DNA of 35,598 bases from an uncultured Vampirovibrio sp. (GCA_910577635.1 CAJTNR010000020.1:1-35598); one strand, 5' to 3'; shown: positions 14,345 to 22,826, counted from the first letter of the stretch. Notes: generated from the letters alone by a model not told the origin. Made by a program: numbers and translations.

Positions 14345-14590
14345 CTACTTAGCAACACTTACAATTTTATCCAAGTTCCAACGGATTGAACCAGATAGTG
14401 GTCTTGATTCAACTATTGTAACAACATCACCAATATTGCATTGGTTTTGTTCGTCTCTAACTTTGAAATTTTTTGTAAACGTCATTGTTTTTTTATATTT
14501 TTTATGAGCTTTATGTTCAGCCACTTCTACAACAATAGCTTTTTCCATTTTATTGCTCACAACAGTTCCTTGTTTAACTTTTTTAGGCAT
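14345..14590 (-). CDS. rpsQ: 30S ribosomal protein S17 (uS17)
   Basis: S17 is an early 16S rRNA binder with an OB fold. The 81-residue product reads KQGTVVSNKMEKAIVVEVAE, then HKKYKKTMTF and IGDVVTIVESRPLSGSIRW, as expected. It sits 12 nt after rpmC in the canonical order. Confidence 0.97.
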   Translation of the reverse strand: MPKKVKQGTVVSNKMEKAIVVEVAEHKAHKKYKKTMTFTKNFKVRDEQNQCNIGDVVTIVESRPLSGSIRWNLDKIVSVAK

Positions 14591-14602
14591 TTTAATTATC
14601 CT

Positions 14603-14800
14603 TTATGAATTTAGTTCTTTTTGTCTTAAAACAGTCTTAGCACGGGCAATCTCTCTTTTCTTATTTCTGATTGAAGCTGTGTTTTCAAGTTGTTTTAATT
14701 TATTGTGTCCCATTTTTAAAGTAAATAATTCTTTCTTGGAATCAAGAATTAAATCCTTTAATTCATCTATTGATTTTTCTTTAATTTCTTGAAGTTTCAT
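14603..14800 (-). CDS. rpmC: 50S ribosomal protein L29 (uL29)
   Basis: L29 is a two-helix protein at the exit of the peptide tunnel, where SRP and trigger factor dock. The 65-residue sequence has KSIDELKDLILDSKKELFTL, a GHNKL turn and NTASIRNKKREIARAKTVL, typical of the family. It lies between rplP and rpsQ. Confidence 0.95.
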   Translation of the reverse strand: MKLQEIKEKSIDELKDLILDSKKELFTLKMGHNKLKQLENTASIRNKKREIARAKTVLRQKELNS

Positions 14801-14818
14801 TTATTACCTACCTTTTGG

Positions 14819-15223
14819 CTACTTTTCTATTACTCTTAATTTGATAGGCAATTTTTGAGCAGCCAAGTTAAGTGCTTCAATAGCTTCTTCTCTAACTTCA
14901 AAGCTTACTTCAAATAATACCCTTCCCGGCTTAACAACAGCAACCCAGTATTCAGGATTACCCTTACCTTTACCCATACGGGTTTCAGCAGGTTTTGCTG
15001 TAATTGGTTTATCCGGAAATATCTTAATCCAAACATTACCGCCACGTTTAATCTTTCTTGTTATAACACGACGAGCAGCTTCGATTTGTCTTGAAGTAAT
15101 CCAGGCTGGCTCAAGGGCTTGCAATCCGTATTGACCGAATTCTAAATTACAGCCGCGGGTTTCAGTCCCTTTCATATTGCCTTTCATTTTTTTACGAAAC
15201 TTTGTCTTTTTAGGCATTAACAT
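14819..15223 (-). CDS. rplP: 50S ribosomal protein L16 (uL16)
   Basis: L16 sits near the A-site tRNA elbow and the peptidyl transferase centre. The 134-residue product starts MLMPKKTKFRKKMKG, matching the family's MLxPKRxKFRK. It contains RQIEAARRVITRKIKRGG, FPDKPITAKPAETRMGKGKG and EYWVAVVKPGRVLFEV. AGGAG lies 10 nt before the first ATG, which is preferred over the second ATG two codons later. Confidence 0.97.
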   Translation of the reverse strand: MLMPKKTKFRKKMKGNMKGTETRGCNLEFGQYGLQALEPAWITSRQIEAARRVITRKIKRGGNVWIKIFPDKPITAKPAETRMGKGKGNPEYWVAVVKPGRVLFEVSFEVREEAIEALNLAAQKLPIKLRVIEK

Positions 15224-15254
15224 TTTTATATTTCTCCTAATTGTTAACTTTTAA

Positions 15255-16010
15255 TTATGCTTGTTGCTGAGGTGCACTCTGAGCTTCTTGTTGTTCATTG
15301 CGTCTTGGACGTCTTTGAAAACGATTATTTTCCTTAGGTGCAGCTTTCTTAATTTTTACATTCTGATCAGCTTTTTCCCCAGGCAATAAATCACCCTTAA
15401 ATACCCATACCTTAACACCAATTTTGCCCATTACTGTATCAGCTTCAGCAAAACCGTATTGAACATCTGCTCTTAGAGTCTGAAGAGGAATTCTTCCTTC
15501 TTTAGCCCACTCAGAACGAGCAATTTCAGCACCGCCCAAACGTCCTGACACCATAACTTTGATACCCTGAACGCCAGCACGCATTGTTCTTTGCATTGCT
15601 TGTTTCATAGCGCGTCTAAAAGCGATACGTTTTTCAAGTTGAAGTGCGATATTTTCAGCTATTAGTTGAGCATCAACATCAATTCTTGCAACTTCAACGA
15701 CATCAATTGTTACAGCATTGGTTTTAATAAGCTTTTGAACAGAAGCTCTTAGCTCATCAATACCTTGACCGCCGCGACCTACTACAATACCAGGTTTTGC
15801 GGTTACAACTGTAATATTTACGTTATTAGCTTTTCTTGCAATATTGATTCTGGATACACCAGCAGTATAAAGTTTTTTCTTTATAAACTTTCTAATTTGA
15901 GCATCTTGTGCAATATTTTTTGCATACTGACCTTTTTTAGCAAACCAAGTTGAAACCCAAGGTTCAATTATGCCTACTCTAAATCCGGTTGGATGTGTCT
16001 TTTGTCCCAT
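15255..16010 (-). CDS. rpsC: 30S ribosomal protein S3 (uS3)
   Basis: S3 forms part of the mRNA entry channel. The 251-residue protein starts MGQKTHPTGFRVGI and has the KH type 2 loop PGIVVGRGGQGIDEL, then the S3 C-terminal domain with AQLIAENIALQLEKRIAFRR, GVQGIKVMVSGRLGGAEIAR and RADVQYGFAEADT. It ends with a low-complexity tail rich in Gln and Ala after a basic stretch (RFQRRPRRNEQQEAQSAP), longer than in E. coli (233). Confidence 0.98.
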   Translation of the reverse strand: MGQKTHPTGFRVGIIEPWVSTWFAKKGQYAKNIAQDAQIRKFIKKKLYTAGVSRINIARKANNVNITVVTAKPGIVVGRGGQGIDELRASVQKLIKTNAVTIDVVEVARIDVDAQLIAENIALQLEKRIAFRRAMKQAMQRTMRAGVQGIKVMVSGRLGGAEIARSEWAKEGRIPLQTLRADVQYGFAEADTVMGKIGVKVWVFKGDLLPGEKADQNVKIKKAAPKENNRFQRRPRRNEQQEAQSAPQQQA

Positions 16011-16018
16011 TTATTCAC

Positions 16019-16354
16019 CTAGTCCTTTGCTACTTTCACTGTGAGATGAGATGTTCTTTTCAATCTCTTGTACATTCTGCCTTGTGCACGTGGTCTAACT
16101 CTTCTGTAAGTCGGTGCTTCATCAGCAAAAATTTCAGAGATCTTCAAATCATCTGCTGTTGCTCCAAATTTTTCTGAAGCATTTGCAATAGCAGCCTTTA
16201 GGTTTTTTTCAACAATTCGAGCTGCAAAGTAAGGCATGAATTTTAATGCCCTTAGCGCCTCAGATGCTTTTTTTCCACGGATTAGATTTAGAACACGTCT
16301 AATTTTTCTAACCGTCATTTTGATATCTGTTTGTTTTGATATAGCTTCTTGCAT
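16019..16354 (-). CDS. rplV: 50S ribosomal protein L22 (uL22)
   Basis: L22 lines the peptide tunnel with its long loop. The 111-residue product has VRKIRRVLNLIRGKKASEAL, the AAIANASEKFGATADDLKIS segment, and the loop and C-terminus RRVRPRAQGRMYKRLKRTSH. It is 8 nt before rpsC. AAGGAAAT stands upstream of the ATG. Confidence 0.97.
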   Translation of the reverse strand: MQEAISKQTDIKMTVRKIRRVLNLIRGKKASEALRALKFMPYFAARIVEKNLKAAIANASEKFGATADDLKISEIFADEAPTYRRVRPRAQGRMYKRLKRTSHLTVKVAKD

Positions 16355-16385
16355 TTCTATATTTCCTTAAAGTTATTTCTATTAA

Positions 16386-16664
16386 TTATTTCTTCTTGGC
16401 TGACTTATCAGCGGCGTGACCTCTGTATGTTCTAGTTAGTGCGAATTCACCTAATTTATGACCAACCATTTGTTCTGTTATATATACAGGAACGTGATTT
16501 CTGCCATTGTGAACCGCTATTGTGTGACCTAACATGTCAGGCACAATCATAGAAGCTCTTGACCAAGTTTTGATAACTTTCTTTTCGTTTTTTTCATTCA
16601 TTGCTTCTATCTTTTTTTCTAAAGACGGATGAATGTATGGACCTTTTTTTAATGAACGAGCCAT
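16386..16664 (-). CDS. rpsS: 30S ribosomal protein S19 (uS19)
   Basis: S19 is in the 30S head and contacts the large subunit through bridge B1. The 92-residue product starts MARSLKKGPYIHPSLEKKI and includes TWSRASMIVPDMLGHTIAVH, VYITEQMVGHKLGEFALTRT and ends HAADKSAKKK. All are standard. Confidence 0.98.
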   Translation of the reverse strand: MARSLKKGPYIHPSLEKKIEAMNEKNEKKVIKTWSRASMIVPDMLGHTIAVHNGRNHVPVYITEQMVGHKLGEFALTRTYRGHAADKSAKKK

Positions 16665-16681
16665 CTATTTATGTTCTCCTT

Positions 16682-17509
16682 TTATTTTTTTCTTCTTCTA
16701 ACTATCAACTTACTTGAAGCTTTCTTTTTGTTACGAGTCTTATAACCCAGTGCAGGTTTGCCCCAAGGAGTTTTTGGATTTCCGCCGGGACCTGTTTTAC
16801 CTTCACCACCACCGTGCGGGTGATCAACAGGATTCATTGTAACACCACGTACAGTCGGCTTGATGCCTAAATGACGTGTTCTTCCTGCTTTACCGGTTGA
16901 TAAGTTTTTATATTCAGAATTACCTAAAACTCCAATTGTTGCATAACAATCTTTTCTCACCATTCTCATTTCAGATGATGGAAGTTTTAAAGTAACATAA
17001 TTTCCTTCTTTTGCCATTACTTGCGCAGAATTTCCGGCACTTCTAGCCATTTTACCGCCACAACCGGGTCTTAGTTCAATATTATGAACCAGAGCACCAA
17101 GAGGGATAGAATCAAGAGGAAGTGCATTTCCCACTGAAATTTCAGCCTCAGGTCCTGACATAACCTTGTCGCCAACAGAAATTCCTTCAGGACAAAGAAT
17201 ATATCTTTTATCCCCGTCAATATAATTAACTAAACAAATTCTAACGTTTCTATTAGGGTCATATTCAATTGTCATAATAGTTCCCTGAACGCCAATTTTA
17301 TTTCTTTTAAAATCAATAATACGGTATTGTCTTTTATGACCGCCCCCTATGTGACGAGTTGTGATTCTACCGGTATTATTTCTTCCGCCTGTTTTAGTTA
17401 ATGACTTCAACAAAGATTTCTCAGGAGTTGAAGTAGTAATTTCCGAGTAATCCGGTCTTGTCATACCACGTTGACCAGGCGAAGTTGGGTTAATTTTTCT
17501 TGTTGCCAT
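16682..17509 (-). CDS. rplB: 50S ribosomal protein L2 (uL2)
   Basis: L2 is needed for subunit association and peptidyl transferase activity. The 275-residue sequence has GGGHKRQYRIIDFKRNK, the RPGCGGKMARSAGNSAQVMA segment and, near the C-terminus, NPVDHPHGGGEGKTGPGG with the conserved His of L2. It follows rplW by 4 nt. Confidence 0.98.
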   Translation of the reverse strand: MATRKINPTSPGQRGMTRPDYSEITTSTPEKSLLKSLTKTGGRNNTGRITTRHIGGGHKRQYRIIDFKRNKIGVQGTIMTIEYDPNRNVRICLVNYIDGDKRYILCPEGISVGDKVMSGPEAEISVGNALPLDSIPLGALVHNIELRPGCGGKMARSAGNSAQVMAKEGNYVTLKLPSSEMRMVRKDCYATIGVLGNSEYKNLSTGKAGRTRHLGIKPTVRGVTMNPVDHPHGGGEGKTGPGGNPKTPWGKPALGYKTRNKKKASSKLIVRRRKK

Positions 17510-17513
17510 AATC

Positions 17514-17822
17514 TTATACTCCTGTCAATTCTTCAATAGGATCGCCGACTATTGTAACAATAGCTTTCTTTCCTGATTGTGTTCTACCAAATTTTAAACC
17601 CATTCTTTTTTGATGAGAGGGCATATAAACCGTTCTAACTTTCTTAACTTTGCGGTTTGGATAAACTAGCTCAACTGCTTGAGCTATTTCCACCTTTGTA
17701 GCGTCTTTTTTAACTTCAAAGGTATATGTATTATTAGCTGTACCTATCATAGACTTTTCAGTAATAATTGGTTTTTTAATTACAGCATATAATTTTTCTT
17801 TGTTGGTGTTAGTATTTGTCAT
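17514..17822 (-). CDS. rplW: 50S ribosomal protein L23 (uL23)
   Basis: L23 surrounds the tunnel exit and docks trigger factor and SRP. The 102-residue product has YAVIKKPIITEKSMIGTANN, VEIAQAVELVYPNRKVKKVR and ends in a GDPIEEL segment. Its ATG overlaps the rplD stop by one base (TAATG), which couples the two. Confidence 0.97.
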   Translation of the reverse strand: MTNTNTNKEKLYAVIKKPIITEKSMIGTANNTYTFEVKKDATKVEIAQAVELVYPNRKVKKVRTVYMPSHQKRMGLKFGRTQSGKKAIVTIVGDPIEELTGV

Positions 17823-18484
17823 TATTTTGCCAACCTTTCAGTGATAGAGTTGATAGCTGATTCAGTTGCAATAATTGTATCTGCTTCAACCAAATCTTTT
17901 ACATTAAGATTAGAAGGTAAAAGAAGTTTTACGCTGGGAATATTTCTTGCAGATAAAACAAGATTTTTGTTATCATCAGAAGTTATATCAGCAATAATTA
18001 AAACTTTACCTTCAGCTTTTAAATCCTTTAGAACTTTTACCATAACTTTAGTTTTAGGTTCTGTAATATCAGAAAAATCTTTAACTATGGTTATATTATC
18101 AAATTTAGCACTAAGAGCAGATTTTAAAGCCAATTTTCTTGCCTTTTGAGGAAGAGAGGTTTCATAACTTCTTGGTTTAGGTCCAAATATTACACCGCCG
18201 CCTCTAAACAAAGGGCTTCTCAATGAGCCTGCACGAGCTCTGCCTGTACCCTTTTGTTTCCAGGGTTTTTTTCCGCCTCCGGAAACTTCAGATCTTGTTT
18301 TTGTACAAGCTGAACCTGCTCTTGCGTTATTCAATTGTCTTTTTAGAGCAAGATACATAACGTGAGTATTAGGTTCAACTCCAAAAACTGAAGCTGATAA
18401 TTCAATCTCTCCAAGTTGAGATCCTTGGGTAGATAATACTTTTACTGTTTTATTCTCTAAATTTTTTACTGTCTTTTTTGTCAT
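17822..18484 (-). CDS. rplD: 50S ribosomal protein L4 (uL4)
   Basis: L4 reaches into the peptide tunnel and in E. coli represses the S10 operon. The 220-residue product has the tunnel-loop sequence KPWKQKGTGRARAGSLRSPL followed by FRGGGVIFGPKPRSY and a C-terminal Rossmann-like part with VLIIADITSDDNKN. It lies 9 nt after rplC. Confidence 0.97.
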   Translation of the reverse strand: MTKKTVKNLENKTVKVLSTQGSQLGEIELSASVFGVEPNTHVMYLALKRQLNNARAGSACTKTRSEVSGGGKKPWKQKGTGRARAGSLRSPLFRGGGVIFGPKPRSYETSLPQKARKLALKSALSAKFDNITIVKDFSDITEPKTKVMVKVLKDLKAEGKVLIIADITSDDNKNLVLSARNIPSVKLLLPSNLNVKDLVEADTIIATESAINSITERLAK

Positions 18485-18493
18485 AATGCACCT

Positions 18494-19129
18494 CTAGTTC
18501 CATTTGGTCCTTGCGGGTTTTACTGTAACTAATCTGCCTTCAGGACCTGGAATGGCACCTTTGATTAGCAGTAAACTTTTATCAGCAATTACTTTAGCTA
18601 CAGTTAATTTAGTAATTGTAACTTTTTCATTACCCATATTACCTGCCATTCTCTTACCTTTTACAACACGGCTTGGAGTGGTACCTGCACCGATTGAACC
18701 AGGAGCTCTGTGATTTTTAGAGCCGTGACCCATAGGTCCTCTTGAGAAATTGTGTCTTTTTACAGTACCTTGAAAACCTTTACCGATTGAACGACCGGTA
18801 ACATCAACTTTTTGAACATTATCAAGGACTTCAAGAGAGATTGTCTGTCCAATTTGAAATTTAGAAGCATCATCCACTCTGAATTCTTGTAAATGTCTGT
18901 AGTTTTCAAGATTATTTTTCTTAAAATGACCAATTTGAGCCTTTGTTAAGTGTTTTTCTTTTGCTGCAACTACACCGACTTGAATAGCTTCATAGCCGTC
19001 AGTTTCTTTTGTTTTAACTTGAGTTACAACAGCTTTTTCAACAGCGACTACAGTAACCGGTATACAAAGACCGGCTTCATCGTATATTTGGGTCATTCCA
19101 AGTTTTTTACCAATAACACCGATTGTCAT
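18494..19129 (-). CDS. rplC: 50S ribosomal protein L3 (uL3)
   Basis: L3 begins large-subunit assembly and reaches the peptidyl transferase centre. The 211-residue product starts MTIGVIGKKLGMTQIYDEAG and has the finger GKGFQGTVKRHNFSRGPMGH with GSKNHRAPGSIGAGTTPSRV. It lies 148 nt after rpsJ, a long gap for this operon. Confidence 0.98.
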   Translation of the reverse strand: MTIGVIGKKLGMTQIYDEAGLCIPVTVVAVEKAVVTQVKTKETDGYEAIQVGVVAAKEKHLTKAQIGHFKKNNLENYRHLQEFRVDDASKFQIGQTISLEVLDNVQKVDVTGRSIGKGFQGTVKRHNFSRGPMGHGSKNHRAPGSIGAGTTPSRVVKGKRMAGNMGNEKVTITKLTVAKVIADKSLLLIKGAIPGPEGRLVTVKPARTKWN

Positions 19130-19277
19130 GTGTTAAAACCTTTCTGTTGTGAGAGCTACTTTGTTTTGTTTTAAAGTGTTTCTCTTAAGTGTACTTACTT
19201 GACTTTGTTTAGTTCTAAACTCAGTCTTTTTAAATAGATCACATTAAATATTAAATTGTGATTAAAGTAAATTGAAG
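19130..19277 (-). promoter_or_regulatory. Structured spacer between rpsJ and rplC
   Basis: The 148-nt spacer, read on the minus strand, holds a possible hairpin ATCACA/TGTGAT just after the rpsJ stop and the palindrome GTTTAG-AA-CTAAAC further on, then AAAGG before the rplC ATG. It may be a leader for a second promoter or a site for L4-type control. I cannot name an element. Confidence 0.3.
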
Positions 19278-19595
19278 TTATAGTTTCACTTCAATGTCAA
19301 CACCGGAAGGAAGATCCATTCTGGATAATTCTTCTGTTGTTTGTTGAGTTGGATCATAAATATCGATAATTCTTTTATGTGTTCTCATTTCGAAGTGCTC
19401 ACGAGATTTTTTGTCAACATGAGGCGAACGAAGAACGCAATAAACTCTACGTTTTGTAGGCATTGGAATAGGACCTGACACAGTAGCGTCAGTCTTTTTT
19501 GCAGTGTCTACAATTTTTTGAGCAGAACTATCAATTAATTGATGATCATATGCTTTTAAACATACTCTGATTCTTTGTCTTTTTGCTGTGCTCAT
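19278..19595 (-). CDS. rpsJ: 30S ribosomal protein S10 (uS10, NusE)
   Basis: S10 is part of the 30S head and, with NusB, of antitermination complexes. The 105-residue product starts MSTAKRQRIRVCLKAYDHQL; an upstream extension of 19 codons in frame is not family-like. It has GPIPMPTKRRVYCVLRSPHV, KKSREHFEMRTHKRIIDIYD and ends PSGVDIEVKL. It is the first gene of the ribosomal operon. Confidence 0.96.
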   Translation of the reverse strand: MSTAKRQRIRVCLKAYDHQLIDSSAQKIVDTAKKTDATVSGPIPMPTKRRVYCVLRSPHVDKKSREHFEMRTHKRIIDIYDPTQQTTEELSRMDLPSGVDIEVKL

Positions 19596-19642
19596 CTTGT
19601 TTTTATTACCTTTTCTTATTAGAATACATTCGTATAAACAAG

Positions 19643-19669
19643 CGTATAACAAACAAAAATAGTCGTCAA
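19643..19669 (-). promoter_or_regulatory. Putative promoter of the ribosomal operon
   Basis: On the minus strand TTGACG (19664-19669) is followed after 15 bp by TATACG (19643-19648); TTGTTG shifted by three bases gives an 18-bp spacer. It lies about 50 nt before rpsJ, and the deaminase gene ends further upstream at 19743. Confidence 0.5.
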
Positions 19670-19742
19670 CAAGTTTTTTTTATTTTTATTTTTGTTGTTT
19701 ACATATCTTTAAAGTCTGTAAAGAAAATTTTTTGCTAAAAAA

Positions 19743-20774
19743 TTAAAAATTGTAACCTTGAATAAATTTTTTAGGCAAATACTCAGCAATTGTAGTAACA
19801 AAAACGCCTTGGGCTGTATTAAGAATCAAAAGAGTATCACAAGCGGCGTATTTTCTTCTAATTCTTCCCAAGCTCTTAATTGAAACAACGCCATCTGGGA
19901 AAAATTCATTATGATTATTTGTGAACTCATCGCCAAAGTAGCAGATAGCATCAATTTTTAAACTACTCCCGAATTTTTCAACAGCCTTAGCACAAGATAA
20001 TTCCAGAGGTTCTAAAAACCAGCGTTTTGTCCAATCAATTCTATTTGATGTAAAAATTTCATTATTAGCAAATATAGAACAAGAAATATTTTGTTTTGAG
20101 ATATAAGCAGAATTACTATTCTTATAGGATTCAAAAGTTTTATCTAAAAGATTGCGAATAATTTTTTCGCTAATTATATTCTTATTTTTTAAAGAAGAAT
20201 AGATAATCTTACAAGAATCAATTTCATTTTTAGTTAAAAATCCTTTATATGGCAAAAGTGTTGACAATTTAACTGCCTTAATAGAAAGAACGCCATTATC
20301 TGGTTTTTCAAAGGAAAAAACCAGTGTATTATCATCAAAAAACTTATTGGTATTGAGCCATGACAAGCAGTCCTCGCAAGGAACAGGGGTGGTTGATGTT
20401 TGATCAATAGGAATATTTTGAGCCATGCAGATATATTTTATCCTAAAATCAAATTTATCTTGTTTTTTATTAATATAATCAATCATTAATGTGTTATACA
20501 AAGACAAAATTGCCGATCTTTCAGCACAAATTGAAGAAATTTCGTTTCTTGTGTTATTAAAATTTGTACCAAGTGCCCAAAACCCATCATAAGTACAGAC
20601 ATTAGCAGCAAAACCTCTTTTTGTAATATTGCCCAATTCAACATTAGCGCAAGCAAGTTTATGAGCATCAAGAAGCTTTGTTATAATAAGTTTTTTATCT
20701 TCTCTACTTAAGTTAATCTTTTCCTTAGAAATTATAGGAATATTACTAAAATCAATAGTATAGTTGCCAGTCAT
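19743..20774 (-). CDS. Cytidine deaminase-like protein with extra C-terminal domain
   Basis: The first half has a zinc deaminase site: Cys83-Ala-Glu85 in SSICAERSAIL and the PCxxC motif at Cys133/Cys136 (PVPCEDCLSW). Together with ANVCTYDGFWALGTNFNN it resembles cytidine deaminases, which convert cytidine to uridine in pyrimidine salvage. The second half (about 200-343) includes SCSIFANNEIFTSNRIDWTK and ELSCAKAVEKFG, which could be a degenerate second deaminase domain as in E. coli Cdd. At 343 residues it is longer than Cdd (294). TATAAT at 20781-20786 lies 6 nt before the ATG and there is no Shine-Dalgarno site. Substrate uncertain. Confidence 0.72.
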   Translation of the reverse strand: MTGNYTIDFSNIPIISKEKINLSREDKKLIITKLLDAHKLACANVELGNITKRGFAANVCTYDGFWALGTNFNNTRNEISSICAERSAILSLYNTLMIDYINKKQDKFDFRIKYICMAQNIPIDQTSTTPVPCEDCLSWLNTNKFFDDNTLVFSFEKPDNGVLSIKAVKLSTLLPYKGFLTKNEIDSCKIIYSSLKNKNIISEKIIRNLLDKTFESYKNSNSAYISKQNISCSIFANNEIFTSNRIDWTKRWFLEPLELSCAKAVEKFGSSLKIDAICYFGDEFTNNHNEFFPDGVVSIKSLGRIRRKYAACDTLLILNTAQGVFVTTIAEYLPKKFIQGYNF

Positions 20775-20780
20775 AATTTT

Positions 20781-20786
20781 ATTATA
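20781..20786 (-). promoter_or_regulatory. -10 box of the deaminase gene; leaderless start
   Basis: Perfect TATAAT on the minus strand, 6 nt before the ATG at 20774. A transcript would start at or beside the initiation codon. Confidence 0.6.
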
Positions 20787-20828
20787 ACAATAAAATTAAA
20801 AATTAATCCACTTGATAACAAGTGGATT
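20787..20828 (-). terminator. Hairpin insulating the deaminase gene from upstream transcription
   Basis: AATCCACTTG (20805-20814) and CAAGTGGATT (20819-20828) form a 10-bp perfect stem with a 4-nt loop. On the minus strand AATTTTTAATTTT follows; on the plus strand TTT follows. It probably ends minus-strand transcripts from the arsR-chromate transporter operon, 268 nt beyond its last stop. Confidence 0.65.
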
Positions 20829-21095
20829 TTTCCAAGTCTAGTAGCTAATTAAACTTTTTTTTAATTAATAATCTAATAAATTCCTTCTATTGACTGTTTT
20901 TAGCTAGCCATCACTCCTTTCATTAACCGTTTATTCTCTCAACCATTCTTTAATTTTATCTGTTCATTTTTTCGAATCAATAGAAATACATGTTAAAAAA
21001 GTTTTACAATCATTTTTTCCTTAGAATTAGCAAAAAACTCACCTTAACAAACTTAATATTATTTTTTATTCTTGACAAATCATAATGTTCGAAAA
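20829..21095. other. Gene-free spacer with a tiny SD-led frame
   Basis: Together with the hairpin this forms a 320-nt gap. No protein gene or recognisable RNA gene is seen. On the minus strand AAAGGAGTG overlaps ATG codons that open very short frames ending in MKGVMAS and stop. One broken frame upstream of it reads IDSKK, stop, TDKIKEWLRE, stop, which may be the trace of a lost gene. Confidence 0.4.
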
Positions 21096-21644
21096 TTACA
21101 AAAACAAATAAAATAAAACTCCAAAAAACCCCGCAACAGCCATATATATAATTGGGTCTCTTTTTGCAAAAAAAGTCATGACAAACAAAAACAAAACAAC
21201 AAACAATGCTTTATAATTTATATAAGAAAAATTATTCAAAACCAAACTATAAAAAAGCTTAACTCCAACAGAAGCAATAAGAGCACAGGAAGTGGGTCTT
21301 AGAATATAAATAATCGATTTAACATATTTATTCTCGATAAATTTTTTATAAAGTCGAAAAACTTGTGTTGTAATAAGAATCATAGGTAATATTAGAGCAA
21401 AGCTTGAAATAAAAGCACCAACAAGCCCCAGAGTCTTAAAACCTGCAAAAGTAGCCATGTTAAGTCCAATCGGACCTGGGGTAATACCTGAAATTGCAAT
21501 CAGCTGTAAAAGTTCAGTCCCTGAAAACCAATCATAACTATCAACAAGACCATATAAAAAAGGCAATGAAGCATAACCGCCTCCGTATGTAAAAAGCCCT
21601 ATTTTAACAAATTCATAAAACAACAAATAATAAGTACTATGCAT
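21096..21644 (-). CDS. Chromate transporter family protein, half-size (CHR), second subunit
   Basis: The 182-residue membrane protein has the CHR domain signature FVKIGLFTYGGGYASLPFL, then ISGITPGPIGLNMATFAGF, and four to six membrane segments. Short-chain CHR proteins work in pairs with opposite topology. Known members export chromate, but many CHR pairs in gut bacteria have no proven substrate. Its start overlaps the end of the upstream CHR gene by 8 nt. Confidence 0.85.
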   Translation of the reverse strand: MHSTYYLLFYEFVKIGLFTYGGGYASLPFLYGLVDSYDWFSGTELLQLIAISGITPGPIGLNMATFAGFKTLGLVGAFISSFALILPMILITTQVFRLYKKFIENKYVKSIIYILRPTSCALIASVGVKLFYSLVLNNFSYINYKALFVVLFLFVMTFFAKRDPIIYMAVAGFFGVLFYLFL

Positions 21645-22185
21645 TTTTTCTATCCTTAATTATCTGTATAATAACCCCAAGGGCTATTGAAACAAGTATT
21701 AGCAATACAGGACTCAGTCTTATTAAAGATAGGAATAAAATTAACAAAAACCAAACTAAAGTAGTTAAATCAACAATGCTTTTTTTCCACATTTCCGCTA
21801 AAGTAAGATAAATCAATACAATAACAGATAAATTAACACCCCAGAAGATCCCTTCAATAAAAGGAATTTTTACAATTGTACTTAATAGTTTAGCTGCAAT
21901 AATTATTGAAACAAAAGGAGATAAAGACATTGCAACAACACTTGCAATCATTCCTTTAATTTTTAAAAGTTTGTACCCCACAAGAATTGCCATATTAATC
22001 GCGATAATTCCAGGTAAACACTGCGCAATGCAATAATAATCACAAAGCTCATCATCATTGAGCCAGTTTCTTTTTTCAATAAGTTCACTTTTCATAATAG
22101 GGATAATTACATAGCCCCCGCCAAGAAGAATCACCCCAATTTTAAAAAAAACCTTAAAAATACTAATAAAAGAAATTTTAACCAT
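21637..22185 (-). CDS. Chromate transporter family protein, half-size (CHR), first subunit
   Basis: The 182-residue membrane protein carries the signature FFKIGVILLGGGYVIIPIMK, the loop IAQCLPGIIAINMAILVGYK and several hydrophobic segments. It differs from its partner at the PGxxxxN loop, as expected of paired CHR subunits that arose by duplication. It follows a membrane-anchored protein of unknown function and the ArsR-type regulator on the same strand, so it may be co-transcribed with the regulator. Confidence 0.85.
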   Translation of the reverse strand: MVKISFISIFKVFFKIGVILLGGGYVIIPIMKSELIEKRNWLNDDELCDYYCIAQCLPGIIAINMAILVGYKLLKIKGMIASVVAMSLSPFVSIIIAAKLLSTIVKIPFIEGIFWGVNLSVIVLIYLTLAEMWKKSIVDLTTLVWFLLILFLSLIRLSPVLLILVSIALGVIIQIIKDRKNA

Positions 22186-22196
22186 TATTGAACCAT

Positions 22197-22826
22197 CTAG
22201 AATTTAAGTGCTGAAATAAATCCTTTAAGAATCATTGGATTGTAAGCTTTATAATCAACAATTGTAAGAACAAGTTTTGTCGAAGGAACTTTTGCCTTTT
22301 CGTTTTTAGTTGAATAACAAGCAACTATACCGACAACTTTTTTAAAGGGAATATTTTTAACATTTGCTTCAAATTTAATAAAAGGAATTGTTTTATTGTT
22401 TGCAATATAGCTCCCCCTTTGTACAATTTCAAAATTTTCAAGTGTAATAATTGAATCCTTCAAGTTATCAAGCAGGGAATTAATTTTTTTATCAATTGCT
22501 TTTGTTTGAAAATCTGCTGGAGATATTTTTTGTTCGTTCTTTAAATCATAAATAGTAATTTTTTGTCCTGTCGGTAAATACTTAGCATTAATTTTTTTAT
22601 ATCCAAACAAATTAAAACAACGACAAAGTTGATAATCATTAGGAACAGATGAAAAATCAGCATAATTTTTTTCCGTTTGAACAAACTCTGCCCTTGCAGG
22701 ATTCTGGTAGCTGTTAATCAGATTCTTAACAAACGCATAGCCCCCCAGAGAAAAAAACGCAACAATAAGTGCTATCATTATAATTTTTTTCACAATACTC
22801 TTTATTATTTTTTTCAAACAACCCAT
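22197..22826 (-). CDS. Membrane-anchored protein of unknown function
   Basis: The 209-residue product begins with a basic MGCLKKIIKSIVKK and one membrane helix (about 15-35, IMIALIVAFFSLGGYAFVK). The rest should lie outside the membrane: LCRCFNLFGYKKINAKYLPT, then alpha/beta-like sequence with VVGIVACYSTKNEKAKVP. No family is recognised. AAGGGG precedes the ATG. It lies between arsR and the CHR pair, 11-15 nt from each, so it is probably part of the same operon. Confidence 0.6.
   Translation of the reverse strand: MGCLKKIIKSIVKKIIMIALIVAFFSLGGYAFVKNLINSYQNPARAEFVQTEKNYADFSSVPNDYQLCRCFNLFGYKKINAKYLPTGQKITIYDLKNEQKISPADFQTKAIDKKINSLLDNLKDSIITLENFEIVQRGSYIANNKTIPFIKFEANVKNIPFKKVVGIVACYSTKNEKAKVPSTKLVLTIVDYKAYNPMILKGFISALKF

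Noticed and set aside
13977..14507. Long plus-strand frame of 176 codons opposite rplN and rpsQ
   Set aside because: It is antisense to two certain ribosomal genes, has no ribosome site, and its composition follows from the opposite strand's codons.
20829..21095. A riboswitch or 4.5S-type RNA in the spacer
   Set aside because: No conserved core motif was recognised; apart from the hairpin at 20805-20828 there is no strong structure.
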